Assembly (NCBI RefSeq): GCF_002284575.1
Contig: NZ_NPKJ01000034.1
Span: 1-55,563 of the forward strand
Length of the DNA: 55,563 nucleotides
Origin: Mesorhizobium temperatum
GTDB lineage: Bacteria > Pseudomonadota > Alphaproteobacteria > Rhizobiales > Rhizobiaceae
Direction of reading: 5' to 3'
Shown here: positions 25,932 to 34,703 of the stretch, piece after piece
Layout: every line of letters starts with the position of its first letter
Numbering within the stretch: the first letter of the stretch is position 1
The notes under the pieces: model-generated
What the model was told of the DNA's origin: nothing
The model's input: the letters and a program-made list of their open reading frames with translations, nothing else
Databases searched by the model: none
Made by a program: the position numbers and the translations under genes

Positions 25932-28820
25932 TTGACGAATTTCCTGCGAATCGGGTCGTTGTTCGCCTTTGTGCTGACGGCAATCGTCGTGCTCTGCGCG
26001 GCGTCCTCGGCCTTCGCCGTCGAGCCAATCAAGATCGCCCGCGACGACGTGGCACTCGATCTTTCGGGCGCCGTCGAAATCTACCGCAACCAGGGCGAGA
26101 ACTTCCAGGTGTCGACCGCTCCGGGCCCGGACGGCATCGTGCGGCGCATCGAGGTCGAGGCCAATGATGCGCGCTCGACCGGCGACTGGGCGGTGTTCGC
26201 GCTTGCCAACACCACCGACCAGCAGCTCGACAGGCTGATCGTCGCACCGCATTTCCGGCTGGTGAATTCCGGCATCTTCTGGCCGGATCTCGGCTCGACC
26301 CGCATTGCCGCGATCACGCCCAGCGAGGGCTTCGCGCTCGACCGCCAGACCAGCCCCGACGCCGATGTGTTCCGGGTGACGCTGAACCCCGGAACGGTGA
26401 TCACCTTCATTGCCGAACTTGCCTCGCCCAAACTGCCGCAGGTCTATCTATGGGATCCGGAATCCTACAAGGACTCGGTCAACTCCTACACGCTGTTTCG
26501 CGGCATCGTCATCGGCATCGCCGGCCTTCTGGCGCTGTTCCTGACCATCCTTTTCGTCGTCAAGGGGACCTCGATGTTCCCGGCAACCGCAGCACTCGCC
26601 TGGGCAGTGCTCGCCTATATCTGCATTGATTTCGGCTTTCTCAACAAGGTTTTGGAAATATCGCCCGGCAACGAGCAGATGTGGCGAGCCGGAACGGAGG
26701 TGGCGCTTGCGGCGACCTTCGTGGTGTTCCTGTTCGCCTATCTCAATCTCAACCGATGGCACGGCCATTTCAGCTACGGCGCGCTGGTCTGGATTCTGGG
26801 GCTGGTACTGATCGCAGGCGTTGCAATCGTCGATCCGGCGGTCGCCGCCGGCATCGCCAGGCTGTCCTTCGCCGCCACCGCGCTGACCGGCCTCGGCCTG
26901 ATCATCTTCCTCGGCATACGCGGCTACGACCGTGCCATCATGCTAGTGCCCAGTTGGGTCATGGTCCTGTTGTGGCTATGCGGGTCGTGGATGGCGATCA
27001 CCGGCATGCTCGACAACGACATCGCCCAGCCGGCATTGGGCGGCGGGCTGATCCTCATCATCCTGCTGATCGGCTTCACCGTCATGCAGCACGCCTTTGC
27101 CGGCGGCGCGCTGCATCAGGGCCTGTTCTCCGATCTCGAACGGCAGGCGCTGGCCGTCGCCGGGTCGGGCGACACGGTTTGGGACTGGGACGTGATGCGC
27201 GACCGCGTCGTCACCAAGCCGGATGTCAGCATCCAGCTTGGCCTTGCGCCCGACAGCCTGGGCGGCGCCGCCCGCAACTGGCTGCCGGTGCTGCATGCCG
27301 ATGATCGCGACACGTTCCGCACAACGCTCGACGTGGTGCTCGAACACCGGCGCGGCCGGGTGTCGCAGAATTTCCGCCTGCGCGGTGCCGATGGGCACTA
27401 TCACTGGTTTTCGCTGCGCGCCCGGCCGGTGATCGGATCGGACGGCGAGGTCATCCGCTGCGTCGGCACCATGGTCGACGTGACGGAGCAGAAGAAGTCC
27501 GAGGAGAGGCTGCTGCACGATGCCGTGCACGACAATCTAACCGGCCTGCCGAACCGGGAATTGCTGATGAATCGGCTGGAGGCGATCATCTCGATCGCGC
27601 GCACGGAAGAGAAGGTGCGCCCGACCGTCTTCGTCATCGACATCGACCGGTTCAAGCAGGTCAATGACGGGCTCGGCATCTCGGCCGGCGATACCATCTT
27701 GCTCACCATTGCGCGCCGGCTGCACCGGCTGCTCAAGCCGAAGGATTCGCTGTCACGCTTTGCCGGCGACCAGTTCGCACTGATGCTGCTTTCCGAACAG
27801 GACCCGGCCCGCATCGCAGCCGTTGCCGACGCCATCAAGCATGCGATCAACAATCCGATCACCTTTGCCAAGCGCGAGATCGTGCTGACCGCCTCGATCG
27901 GGCTGGTCACCTGGACCTCGGCGCAGAGTTCGGCCGAGGATATGGTCAAGGATGCCGAGCTTGCCATGCACCAGGCCAAGCGTTTCGGGGGCGACAGGAT
28001 CGAGCCGTTCCGCCCCGCCTTCCGGACCGTCGGCACCGACCGGCTGCAGTTCGAGTCCGACCTGCGCCGCGCCATCGAACGGCGCGAATTCACACTCGCT
28101 TACCAGCCCATCGTGCGGCTCGAAGACGGCAGCGTTGCCGGCTTCGAGGCGCTTTTGCGCTGGGACCATCCGCGCCGCGGCATGATCCCGCCGGGCGATT
28201 TCATCCCGGTCGCCGAGAGCTGCGGCCTGATCGTGCAGCTTGGCCTGTTCGCCATGCAACAAGCAGCCGAAGATCTGGCCGGATGGCAAAAGCAGATCGG
28301 CGACGCGCCGCTGTCGGTTTCGGTCAACCTGTCCAGCCGTCAGCTCATCCGCCGCGATCTGGTCAGCGACGTCCGCTCGGTGATCGCGCGGGCTAATCTG
28401 ATGCCGCGCTGCTTCCGGCTCGAACTCACCGAATCGCTGGTGATGGACAATCCCGAGCAGACAGCCCATGTGCTGAACAAGCTGAAGAAGCTTGGTATCG
28501 GCCTGTCGCTGGACGATTTTGGCACCGGCTACTCATCGCTGGCCTATCTGACGCGCTTCCCCTTCGACACGATCAAAATCGACAAGAGCTTTGTCGACGA
28601 CTCGACACCAAAGCGCGCGGTGCTGCTCAAATCCATGGTCAACATGGCGCATGAACTCGGCCTTTCGGTCGTGGCCGAAGGCATTTCGGACGAAAGCGAT
28701 GCGCTCGAACTGCGCCAGATGGGCTGCGAATATGTGCAAAGCTTCATGTTCGGCGCGCCGATGCCCGGCGATCAGGTGCTGAAGACGCTGAAGGAACAGT
28801 ATCCGCTGGCTCAGGCTTGA
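25932..28820 (+). CDS. Membrane PAS-GGDEF-EAL protein, probable c-di-GMP phosphodiesterase
   Basis: The 962-residue product has a signal peptide (residues 1-30) and a periplasmic sensor of about 150 residues. Several membrane segments (about 185-395) and a PAS domain (about 405-525) follow. A GGDEF domain starts DAVHDNLTGLPNRELLMNRL, and an EAL domain starts near residue 700. The GGDEF signature is changed to AGDQF (about residues 610-614), so cyclase activity is doubtful. The EAL domain keeps EALLRW (near 740), VSVNLSSRQL, DDFGTGYSSLAYL and KIDKSFV, and should hydrolyse c-di-GMP. The start is a TTG at 25932 with AAGGA seven bases upstream, just after the GNAT stop. Confidence 0.93.
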   Translation: MTNFLRIGSLFAFVLTAIVVLCAASSAFAVEPIKIARDDVALDLSGAVEIYRNQGENFQVSTAPGPDGIVRRIEVEANDARSTGDWAVFALANTTDQQLDRLIVAPHFRLVNSGIFWPDLGSTRIAAITPSEGFALDRQTSPDADVFRVTLNPGTVITFIAELASPKLPQVYLWDPESYKDSVNSYTLFRGIVIGIAGLLALFLTILFVVKGTSMFPATAALAWAVLAYICIDFGFLNKVLEISPGNEQMWRAGTEVALAATFVVFLFAYLNLNRWHGHFSYGALVWILGLVLIAGVAIVDPAVAAGIARLSFAATALTGLGLIIFLGIRGYDRAIMLVPSWVMVLLWLCGSWMAITGMLDNDIAQPALGGGLILIILLIGFTVMQHAFAGGALHQGLFSDLERQALAVAGSGDTVWDWDVMRDRVVTKPDVSIQLGLAPDSLGGAARNWLPVLHADDRDTFRTTLDVVLEHRRGRVSQNFRLRGADGHYHWFSLRARPVIGSDGEVIRCVGTMVDVTEQKKSEERLLHDAVHDNLTGLPNRELLMNRLEAIISIARTEEKVRPTVFVIDIDRFKQVNDGLGISAGDTILLTIARRLHRLLKPKDSLSRFAGDQFALMLLSEQDPARIAAVADAIKHAINNPITFAKREIVLTASIGLVTWTSAQSSAEDMVKDAELAMHQAKRFGGDRIEPFRPAFRTVGTDRLQFESDLRRAIERREFTLAYQPIVRLEDGSVAGFEALLRWDHPRRGMIPPGDFIPVAESCGLIVQLGLFAMQQAAEDLAGWQKQIGDAPLSVSVNLSSRQLIRRDLVSDVRSVIARANLMPRCFRLELTESLVMDNPEQTAHVLNKLKKLGIGLSLDDFGTGYSSLAYLTRFPFDTIKIDKSFVDDSTPKRAVLLKSMVNMAHELGLSVVAEGISDESDALELRQMGCEYVQSFMFGAPMPGDQVLKTLKEQYPLAQA

Positions 28821-28824
28821 TTTG

Positions 28825-28864
28825 TGCATGTCGTCGTCGCAAAATCGCTGCGCATTTTTGGGCC
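28825..28864. repeat. Dispersed rhizobial intergenic repeat, partial copy
   Basis: The block TGCATGTCGTCGTCGC continuing into AAAATCGCTGCGCA matches, with a few changes, the left half of the palindromic element at 38107-38189. The closing arm (CGACATGCA) is not present here, so this is a half element just after the EAL gene stop. The rest of the 179 bases to the next gene shows nothing recognisable. Confidence 0.6.
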
Positions 28865-28999
28865 ACTGGTGGTGGGAGCCTGACGCGTGATACCTGCCTT
28901 GGAATGGCATTGCTGGGCCAGAATCCTTCCGGTCGCGCAGTATCGAAAACTTTAATTTCCTACCCGCGGCGCGGCTCCATCAATGTTGGAAAGCCTGAG

Positions 29000-29926
29000 T
29001 TAACGGCGGCGATAGAGATAGTTCTCGGGAAGGCCGAGGCGACGGCACGATTGAACGGCCGGGGATGACGGGAGGACGATGCTCTCGCAGATTGCAGCCG
29101 TCGTCTTCACAAAAGCACGCTCCCACGGCTTCAACGTCCAGCGGTCGCCGAGTGCCAAGCGTGTGCGAACCCAGCGGGGCAGGGTCTCGACTGCCGCCTT
29201 CAGAAATGGCCGCTGAAGCGGTCGAGCCACTCCCGGCAAGGCGGGAACGTCTTCCATGATCTCCAGGAACTCCGAGACGATCGGCGACGGGACGAGTCTT
29301 TGCCGCATCACATCGAACAGCGCGTAAAGCTCGGCCTGCGACGTGGGCGCGCCGGCCGCACCATAGAGAAGCGCGACGGGGCGAGCCTCAGCAGACATCG
29401 CGTCCCGTTCGAAAAAATGCAGACGATGCACATAGACGTGATACGCCTCCATGAAACCAAACCCGGCCGTCGCTTGCACCCAATTCAGCAACTCCGGGTC
29501 GGTGGCGTGGTATGGCTCACCTTCGCTGGTTCGACCCGAAACGCGCCCATGCATCCTGACCACACCTTCAATCATGGCCTTAGCCTTGGTTCGAGGGCCA
29601 TAGACCGTAACCAAGGCAGCGAGGCCGGTACGCTGCAATCGTCGGAGCGCCTGCGAGCGGAATGTGCTGTGCTGCCAAATGGCGTCGCGAACCCGCGGCT
29701 CTGCCAATTCGAGCAGCACCGCAGTAACCCCGCCGATGAACAGCGCAACAGGGTTCTTGAAAATACGCCAGGACACCGAGTTAGGCGGTAACAGCGCCGG
29801 CTCGCCTCGCGGCGTCGAGAAGTCCATCTGCGATCCGAGCCGCTGGCGCACGAACGACTGCGCAAGAGTATCCACGCGGCGCTCAAGCGGGCGAGGCAGA
29901 GGAATGATGCCCGAGTTGCCAAACAT
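29000..29926 (-). CDS. MpaB-family (DUF2236) oxygenase-like protein
   Basis: The 308-residue product resembles DUF2236 proteins, the family of the rubber oxygenase relative MpaB. Typical blocks are FKNPVALFIGGVTAVLLELAEPRV, a conserved VRMHGRVSGRT, the phrase YHATDPELLNWVQAT and a late ALPGVARPL. Some characterised relatives bind a b-type heme through His and oxidise polyisoprenes, but most members have no known role. No signal peptide is obvious. GGAGG lies about five bases before the ATG. It stands alone between two longer intergenic regions at the start of an accessory-looking stretch. Confidence 0.8.
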   Translation of the reverse strand: MFGNSGIIPLPRPLERRVDTLAQSFVRQRLGSQMDFSTPRGEPALLPPNSVSWRIFKNPVALFIGGVTAVLLELAEPRVRDAIWQHSTFRSQALRRLQRTGLAALVTVYGPRTKAKAMIEGVVRMHGRVSGRTSEGEPYHATDPELLNWVQATAGFGFMEAYHVYVHRLHFFERDAMSAEARPVALLYGAAGAPTSQAELYALFDVMRQRLVPSPIVSEFLEIMEDVPALPGVARPLQRPFLKAAVETLPRWVRTRLALGDRWTLKPWERAFVKTTAAICESIVLPSSPAVQSCRRLGLPENYLYRRR

Positions 29927-30094
29927 GGTACGCCTCCGACTCCTGCGAACAACAAGCGTTAGACCTTTAGGCTAGCGGATACAGTACGAACGTCCTGGTC
30001 TTTCCGTCGTTCCAAATGATCAGCCTGGCGCGCTGCGCATGACCCGCAAGAACACCGGGCCCGGATGTTCATCACGAGCCCGGTCGTGCTGGCC

Positions 30095-30358
30095 TTATGG
30101 GGTAAGATCGAGCGCTGGTACGATCCTGTGATAGGGCAGCCCCGCATCGTCGTTTAGACGCTTCACGTCGATATCGGAGGCAGCGTCAAACAGGCACATG
30201 CAGCGGCCGTCCTCCGGTGCGAAGGTCGAGCGCAGATAGCTGATGTCGGTGCCGTTGGAGGTCATCTCGGCGGCTTTGCTGATCGCCGCCTTCTGCGCAC
30301 CTCCCAGAGCTTCCATGCTGATGCCCTTGAGGTCGCGTTCCACCATGTAGACAGTCAT
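30095..30358 (-). CDS. DUF4242 / SCO4226-type small protein
   Basis: The 87-residue product starts MTVYMVERDLKGISMEALGG and contains KAAEMTSNGTDISYLRSTF and GRCMCLFDAASDIDVKRLND. This is the DUF4242 pattern, a small ferredoxin-like alpha/beta fold whose Streptomyces member SCO4226 binds nickel. Homologs are often found beside regulators. The ATG at 30358 is preceded by GGAGGAGAT, a very strong ribosome binding site. It is divergent from the LysR gene, and the palindromes between them suggest that regulator controls it. The biochemical role is unknown. Confidence 0.78.
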   Translation of the reverse strand: MTVYMVERDLKGISMEALGGAQKAAISKAAEMTSNGTDISYLRSTFAPEDGRCMCLFDAASDIDVKRLNDDAGLPYHRIVPALDLTP

Positions 30359-30432
30359 TTCCAGATCTCCTCCTGTGAACAGTGACCACAGGAGTTGAAT
30401 GCAGCGGCGGGCAAAAGAGAACGACATTTTTT

Positions 30433-30461
30433 CTATCGATCGATAGCCGACAGTTATCGAT
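30433..30461. promoter_or_regulatory. Palindromic operator candidate between DUF4242 and LysR genes
   Basis: CTATCGATCGATAG (30433-30446) is a perfect 14-base palindrome with LysR-like TA ends. A second half site, TTATCGAT, begins eight bases later (30454-30461). The pair fits a LysR-type recognition plus activation site arrangement in a divergent promoter region. Confidence 0.55.
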
Positions 30462-30509
30462 GAAAGGGTTACAATGTCGTTTCGTGGAACCGCCTCGGGA
30501 GGGCTCGCC

Positions 30510-31388
30510 ATGGAGATGTTTCAGGTCCGCTACGTGCTTGCCGCCGCGAAGATGCTGAACTTCACCAAGGCCGCCACCGATTGCAACGTGTCTCAGCCGG
30601 CGCTCACCAAAGCGGTCAAGACGCTCGAGGATGAGCTTGGCGCGCCCTTGTTCCACCGCGAGGGAAAGCGCGTCCTCCTGAGTGAGTTCGGACGCTCCAT
30701 TCTGCCGCATCTTCAGCAGATCATGCAGGAGGCCCACGCAACCAGAACGCTTGCCGACAATTTCAGGCTGCTCAACCAGGTGCCGATCCGCCTCGGCGTC
30801 ATGTCGACCATCGGCCATGTGAAGCTCGCCCGGTTCCTCGCAAAGTTCCAGCGCGACTATCATGGCGTCGAGCTTGAAGTTAGCGAGGCGAGCGTTCAGG
30901 AACTGAAAAACAGGCTTGAGCAAGGCGATCTCGATCTTGCCGTTCTCAATCCGCTGGAGGGATTGGGAGCGGCTTTCCGAGTCCATGATCTCTACAGTGA
31001 GCGCTACGTCGTCGTATTCGCGCCGGATCACCGGCTTGCGAGCCTCAATGCAATCAAGTTGGTCGATCTCTCTCAAGAACCCTATGTCGATCGTCTGTCC
31101 TGCGAAATGCGGGACCTGGTAATGGGTGTGTGCCGGGAAAGAAACGTCAGCCTTTATGCCCGCTTTCGTTCCGAGCGCGAGGATTGGATCCAATCAATGG
31201 TGCTGGCGCGGATCGGCTTCGCCTTCATGCCTGAATATTCGGTGACATCGCCTGAACTTTTGCAGCGTCCGCTGATCGAACCCGCAGTGGCACGCACGGT
31301 GTCCCTGGCTAGCGTTCCGGGCCGGCCCTATAGCCCGGCGACGGCGGCAATGGTCCGAGCTGCCCAGACGTTCGATTGGCCAGGCTAG
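30510..31388 (+). CDS. LysR-family transcriptional regulator
   Basis: The 292-residue product has the LysR winged helix-turn-helix at residues 1-60 (QVRYVLAAAKMLNFTKAA, VSQPALTKAVKTLEDELG, LFHREGKRVLLSEFG). An effector-binding domain with a type-II periplasmic-binding fold follows from about residue 85. Its pattern is closer to regulators of the HdfR/CynR/OxyR-like kind than to NodD. GGGAGG sits seven bases before the ATG at 30510. An upstream in-frame ATG at 30474 lies inside the operator region and is less likely. It probably regulates the divergent DUF4242 gene and itself. Confidence 0.9.
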   Translation: MEMFQVRYVLAAAKMLNFTKAATDCNVSQPALTKAVKTLEDELGAPLFHREGKRVLLSEFGRSILPHLQQIMQEAHATRTLADNFRLLNQVPIRLGVMSTIGHVKLARFLAKFQRDYHGVELEVSEASVQELKNRLEQGDLDLAVLNPLEGLGAAFRVHDLYSERYVVVFAPDHRLASLNAIKLVDLSQEPYVDRLSCEMRDLVMGVCRERNVSLYARFRSEREDWIQSMVLARIGFAFMPEYSVTSPELLQRPLIEPAVARTVSLASVPGRPYSPATAAMVRAAQTFDWPG

Positions 31389-31492
31389 GCGTTTATTGCT
31401 GAGGCTCGAGCTATTGCTGGTTTGAGATGCGTCTGCACCGCCCTGGTGTTCCTCCGGCCGGTACCGACCCTATTCAGGACCTGCCGACAGTC

Positions 31493-31512
31493 AATCGCTG
31501 CGCATTTTGGCG
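31493..31512. repeat. Fragment of the dispersed intergenic repeat
   Basis: AATCGCTGCGCATTTTGGCG at this position is near-identical to the core of the repeat at 28825-28864 (AATCGCTGCGCATTTTTGGG). It sits in the convergent region between two LysR genes. Confidence 0.45.
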
Positions 31513-31561
31513 CCGCCCCGCGCCAGCCGCGAACCAGAGGTTCTCCAGCTGCGGCGGACGG

Positions 31562-32512
31562 CTAACCCCAGCATTCGTGCTTGGCCGCAAGCAGGTCGAA
31601 GATCCACGCCAGCCCCGCATCCATCATCGCAGCCCTCGGTGCGATGGCGTTGAGTTGGAAGGTCGTCAGTGGCAAGGGGGCTTCCAGACTTACCACCCCG
31701 AACCGCGCCGCATGCCTGGCGACAAATCTCTTCGGCAGTGCGGAAATCAGGTCGGTGTCGGCAAGGACGGCGAGAGCGAACATAAAGCTGGGTACGGTTA
31801 GTGCGATCCGCCGCGAATAGCCTTGCGTCGCCAGAACCTCATCGACGAAGCCATGAGGATCGCCAGTGAACGAGACGACCAGATGCTTCATCTCGCAATA
31901 GTGCTCCAGCGTAGGATCGTCCGCGAACGGATGCCCAGCCTGCATCGCAAGGACGAAATCCTCGTTGTAGAGGCTGCGCGCATGGAAGCGCGTGGGAATA
32001 TGGCCAGACGGGATGACCGCAATGTCCATCGCGCCTGCCTCCAAATCGGCAAAGGCGCTGCGCCAAGCGCGCTCGGGCGAGGTTTCTCCCGGCGCGGGAA
32101 GCAGCTGACGCACGCCGATGTCAATGCCAGGCGCGGTCCGACCCAACTCGGCAAGAAGCGGCGGCAGGAAGACCGCCGCGACGCCGTCGGGAGCACCGAT
32201 CGTAAACCGGCGTGTGGAGTTCGCCGGGTCGAATGGCTCGGCGGTCGAGATGACACTCCTCACCCGCGCCAAGACGTCCGCGATTGGTGAGGCCAGTTCC
32301 ATCGCGCGCGCCGTCGGCACAACACCTTTCGGCGTTCTGAGGAAAAGCGGATCATTGAGAAGGCGGCGCAACCGGCCCAGCCCATGACTGACTGCCGAAG
32401 GTGTCAGATTCAACTTTTCGGCCGCCCGGCCCACGTGGCGTTCGTCGTGCACGATCTCAAACAGAACGAGGAGGTTGAGGTCTGCGCGGGAAAGGTCAAT
32501 TCTGTTCAGCAT
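31562..32512 (-). CDS. LysR-family transcriptional regulator (NodD/PcpR-like)
   Basis: The 316-residue product starts LNRIDLSRADLNLLVLFEIV with HTH phrases HVGRAAEKLNLTPSAVSHGLGRLR and LFLRTPKGVVPTARA. This start is typical of the LysR subgroup that includes NodD, NahR and PcpR, which often sense aromatic compounds. The effector domain covers about residues 95-300. It is divergent from a Tat-exported NTF2-like protein 111 bases away, which is the likely target. The inducer is unknown. Confidence 0.9.
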   Translation of the reverse strand: MLNRIDLSRADLNLLVLFEIVHDERHVGRAAEKLNLTPSAVSHGLGRLRRLLNDPLFLRTPKGVVPTARAMELASPIADVLARVRSVISTAEPFDPANSTRRFTIGAPDGVAAVFLPPLLAELGRTAPGIDIGVRQLLPAPGETSPERAWRSAFADLEAGAMDIAVIPSGHIPTRFHARSLYNEDFVLAMQAGHPFADDPTLEHYCEMKHLVVSFTGDPHGFVDEVLATQGYSRRIALTVPSFMFALAVLADTDLISALPKRFVARHAARFGVVSLEAPLPLTTFQLNAIAPRAAMMDAGLAWIFDLLAAKHECWG

Positions 32513-32623
32513 ATCGATGAAATCATATCACTGGATTCAGCATCATTGAAGTGCGATCTCCTGAACAAGCGGAGCAGCGCAAGGCGCGCTTTCGCATCGG
32601 AAACAGATGCAGGGAGCACCCGC

Positions 32624-33175
32624 ATGCCGGTATCACGACGTCCCCTTCTCGCCGCAGCAAGCGCTGGCGTGGCATTGTCACAAACTGCAAGATTAACGAA
32701 CGCCTCGGCACAGGCTCTTGATGAGCCCACTATGGACCAGACGGTTGCCGATCTCGTCGAGCGGTCTGCGGAAGCAAATTCGGCGCTGATGCGCGGGGAG
32801 ATAACGAAGTACTACGAGGTGATCCCACATACCGAGGACTTCATGCTGATGTCTCCATTCGGCGGAAAGCCCACGCGGGCTTCTGAACTCACTGCAGAGC
32901 GGATCGAGGCGATGGGCCGCTTTTTCAAGAACGGCACCTTCGAGCACGAACTTCTTCAAGCCTATGGTTCCGCCGACATGGTGGTCCTCGCGATCATTGA
33001 ACGCCCGCACGTCGAGGTCGGCGGTCTGCCAGCCCAGGATTGGCCGTTGCGGGTTACCTTAGTCTATCACCGCGAAGAGGCGGAATGGCGCTTGGTGCAT
33101 CGGCACGCTGACCCCCTGGTCAAGGGCGTGAGTCTGGAGCAGGCGGCGGCGCTTGCACGCGGCGAAGCCGCGTGA
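32624..33175 (+). CDS. NTF2-like (SnoaL/DUF4440-type) protein with Tat-like signal
   Basis: The 183-residue product starts with VSRRPLLAAASAGVAL, a twin-arginine-type signal ending near residue 30. The mature part is an NTF2-like alpha+beta cone: a helical ERSAEANSALMRGEITKYYEV, then FMLMSPFGGKPTRASELT, then strands VVLAIIERPHVEV and LRVTLVYHREEAEWRLVHRHADP. Such proteins bind or transform small hydrophobic molecules, or act as ketosteroid-isomerase-like enzymes; no catalytic residues can be named with confidence. AGGGAG lies about eight bases before the ATG at 32624. The divergent LysR gene is its probable regulator. Confidence 0.75.
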   Translation: MPVSRRPLLAAASAGVALSQTARLTNASAQALDEPTMDQTVADLVERSAEANSALMRGEITKYYEVIPHTEDFMLMSPFGGKPTRASELTAERIEAMGRFFKNGTFEHELLQAYGSADMVVLAIIERPHVEVGGLPAQDWPLRVTLVYHREEAEWRLVHRHADPLVKGVSLEQAAALARGEAA

Positions 33176-33594
33176 TGTGGAGAAGCGTTGTCATCCCGGC
33201 GGAGCGCTCTGGCTGCTGGTCCAAAGCCCGCTGAAGGGTTCTCGCTTCTCGTCGTGCAAAACGTCACTTTTTACGGCGCCAGATGTGGCCCGACACGCCT
33301 TACGAGCACCTGCTGGTGCCGGTGGAGTAGATCTGCCGTAGTCATGCGCCCTACGCGCTGCAGACGGTTTGAAAAACGGCTGAAAGCAATTTGCCTGAAT
33401 TCAGGCCACGTTGCCGAGCTTGATGCCGCCGAAACGCGAGGCGCGGACCCTCATTCTTCGGCCCCTTCGCCTATGCGAGCCTGACTGCCCGAAAGCCGCA
33501 TAGGTTGTTCAGGTGCGAAGGGTAGATTGTCCCGTTGGATCTAGCGCGGGAGAAGGCTCACAATGGCCGGAGAGAAATTTGAGGGAGGACAATC
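33176..33594. other. Intergenic region of about 420 bases, nothing recognised
   Basis: No open frame here has a recognisable product on either strand. Short stretches look like decayed coding DNA but I could not assign them. The strong GGAGGA at 33586-33591 belongs to the following methyltransferase gene. Confidence 0.4.
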
Positions 33595-34404
33595 ATGACC
33601 CTGCCCAGCTACGCAATGAACCAGGCAAGTTTCCCGGAGATGTACGAGCGGTGGCTCGTCGGCCCTCTCTTCCGTCCATGGGCCAAGATGGCTCTTGACG
33701 AGCTGGAATTGTCTTCGGGCGATCGCCTACTCGATATCGCTTGCGGAACAGGAATAGTGGCGCGCGTTGCAAGAGAGCGGCTCGGTGAAGCCGGATATAT
33801 CGTCGGCGTCGACATCAGCCCGGACATGCTTGCCGTGGCGCGGGCTGTAGAACCAGCCATTGACTGGCGCCAGGGCAATGCCGGCGAGCTGCCTCTGCGT
33901 AACGGTGAGACGTTCGACGTGGTCGTCTGCCAGCAAGGACTGCAGTTCTTTCCTGACAGACCCGCGGCGGCGGTGCAGATGCGTCGCGCGCTGGCGAAGG
34001 GTGGTAGGCTGGCAATCGCCACGTGGCGTCCGGACGACGAAATCCCGTTCTTTCGCAAACTGCGCCGCGTCGCAGAGCGCCATCTGGGCGCCATCGCCGA
34101 TCGACGGTACAGCTTCGGGGAAGCGGCTCCACTTGAGGCGCTGCTGCGAGACGCCGGCTTCCACGAGGTCCGATCAAGGATTATTTCGCGCACCATCCAC
34201 TTCGGGGAAGGCGCACCTTTCCTGCATTTGAATACGGTGGCGCTGGTCGGGATGAGTTCCTTAGCCAAGGAAATGGGTGATCAGGAACGCAAGCGCGTCG
34301 TGGAGGCGATCGTGAGCGAGAGTGCGCCCGTGCTGCAGCCATACACCATTGGGTCGGGACTGGCCTTCGAGCTCAGCACCAATCTGGCGACGGCCAAGGG
34401 CTAA
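33595..34404 (+). CDS. Class I SAM-dependent methyltransferase
   Basis: The 269-residue product has the Rossmann-like methyltransferase fold. Motif I is LLDIACGTGIVARVA (about residue 43), followed by YIVGVDISPDMLAVAR. Motif II/III corresponds to FDVVVCQQGLQFFPD, then RRALAKGGRLAIATWRP. It resembles the UbiE/Methyltransf_11 group acting on small molecules. The N-terminus YAMNQASFPEMYERWLVGPLFRPWA is characteristic of a subgroup often found singly in soil bacteria. The ribosome binding site GAGGGAGGA is strong. The substrate is unknown, and there is no operon partner. Confidence 0.87.
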   Translation: MTLPSYAMNQASFPEMYERWLVGPLFRPWAKMALDELELSSGDRLLDIACGTGIVARVARERLGEAGYIVGVDISPDMLAVARAVEPAIDWRQGNAGELPLRNGETFDVVVCQQGLQFFPDRPAAAVQMRRALAKGGRLAIATWRPDDEIPFFRKLRRVAERHLGAIADRRYSFGEAAPLEALLRDAGFHEVRSRIISRTIHFGEGAPFLHLNTVALVGMSSLAKEMGDQERKRVVEAIVSESAPVLQPYTIGSGLAFELSTNLATAKG

Positions 34405-34703
34405 ATGATCTCTCTTCACAAGCAACGCATCGCCTACGCAACGCTCGATAAAAATCATCTTATTGTACATTACGAATTGTCTCGCCGCATTGCGGCCATT
34501 GTGCCGCCATTATCCATGACTAGCTAGATGAAGCACTGACCGTTCTTCTTGTCTTTTTCGACGTTGACGGCTCAACGTTGGAAATAGATCTGCCCCAAAG
34601 TATCTGGGCGGCTAGACAAGGAACGGAGGGGGACCTGGCGTCACTCCAAAGAACATTTGAATTCTTTGCTTGCGGAGGCGTTATCCTTTCGGGCGGACGG
34701 CCT
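34405..34703. promoter_or_regulatory. Intergenic region upstream of the lytic transglycosylase gene, with one palindrome
   Basis: About 300 bases, locally AT-richer than the rest. It holds the inverted repeat ACGTTGA-CGGC-TCAACGT (34561-34578), with 7-base arms. This is a candidate operator for the downstream gene. No other gene is visible. Confidence 0.4.

Noticed and set aside
33176..33594. Possible decayed gene with the tail QMWPDTPYEHLLVPVE before a stop
   Set aside because: The stretch is too short and I could not connect it to any family or to further upstream blocks.
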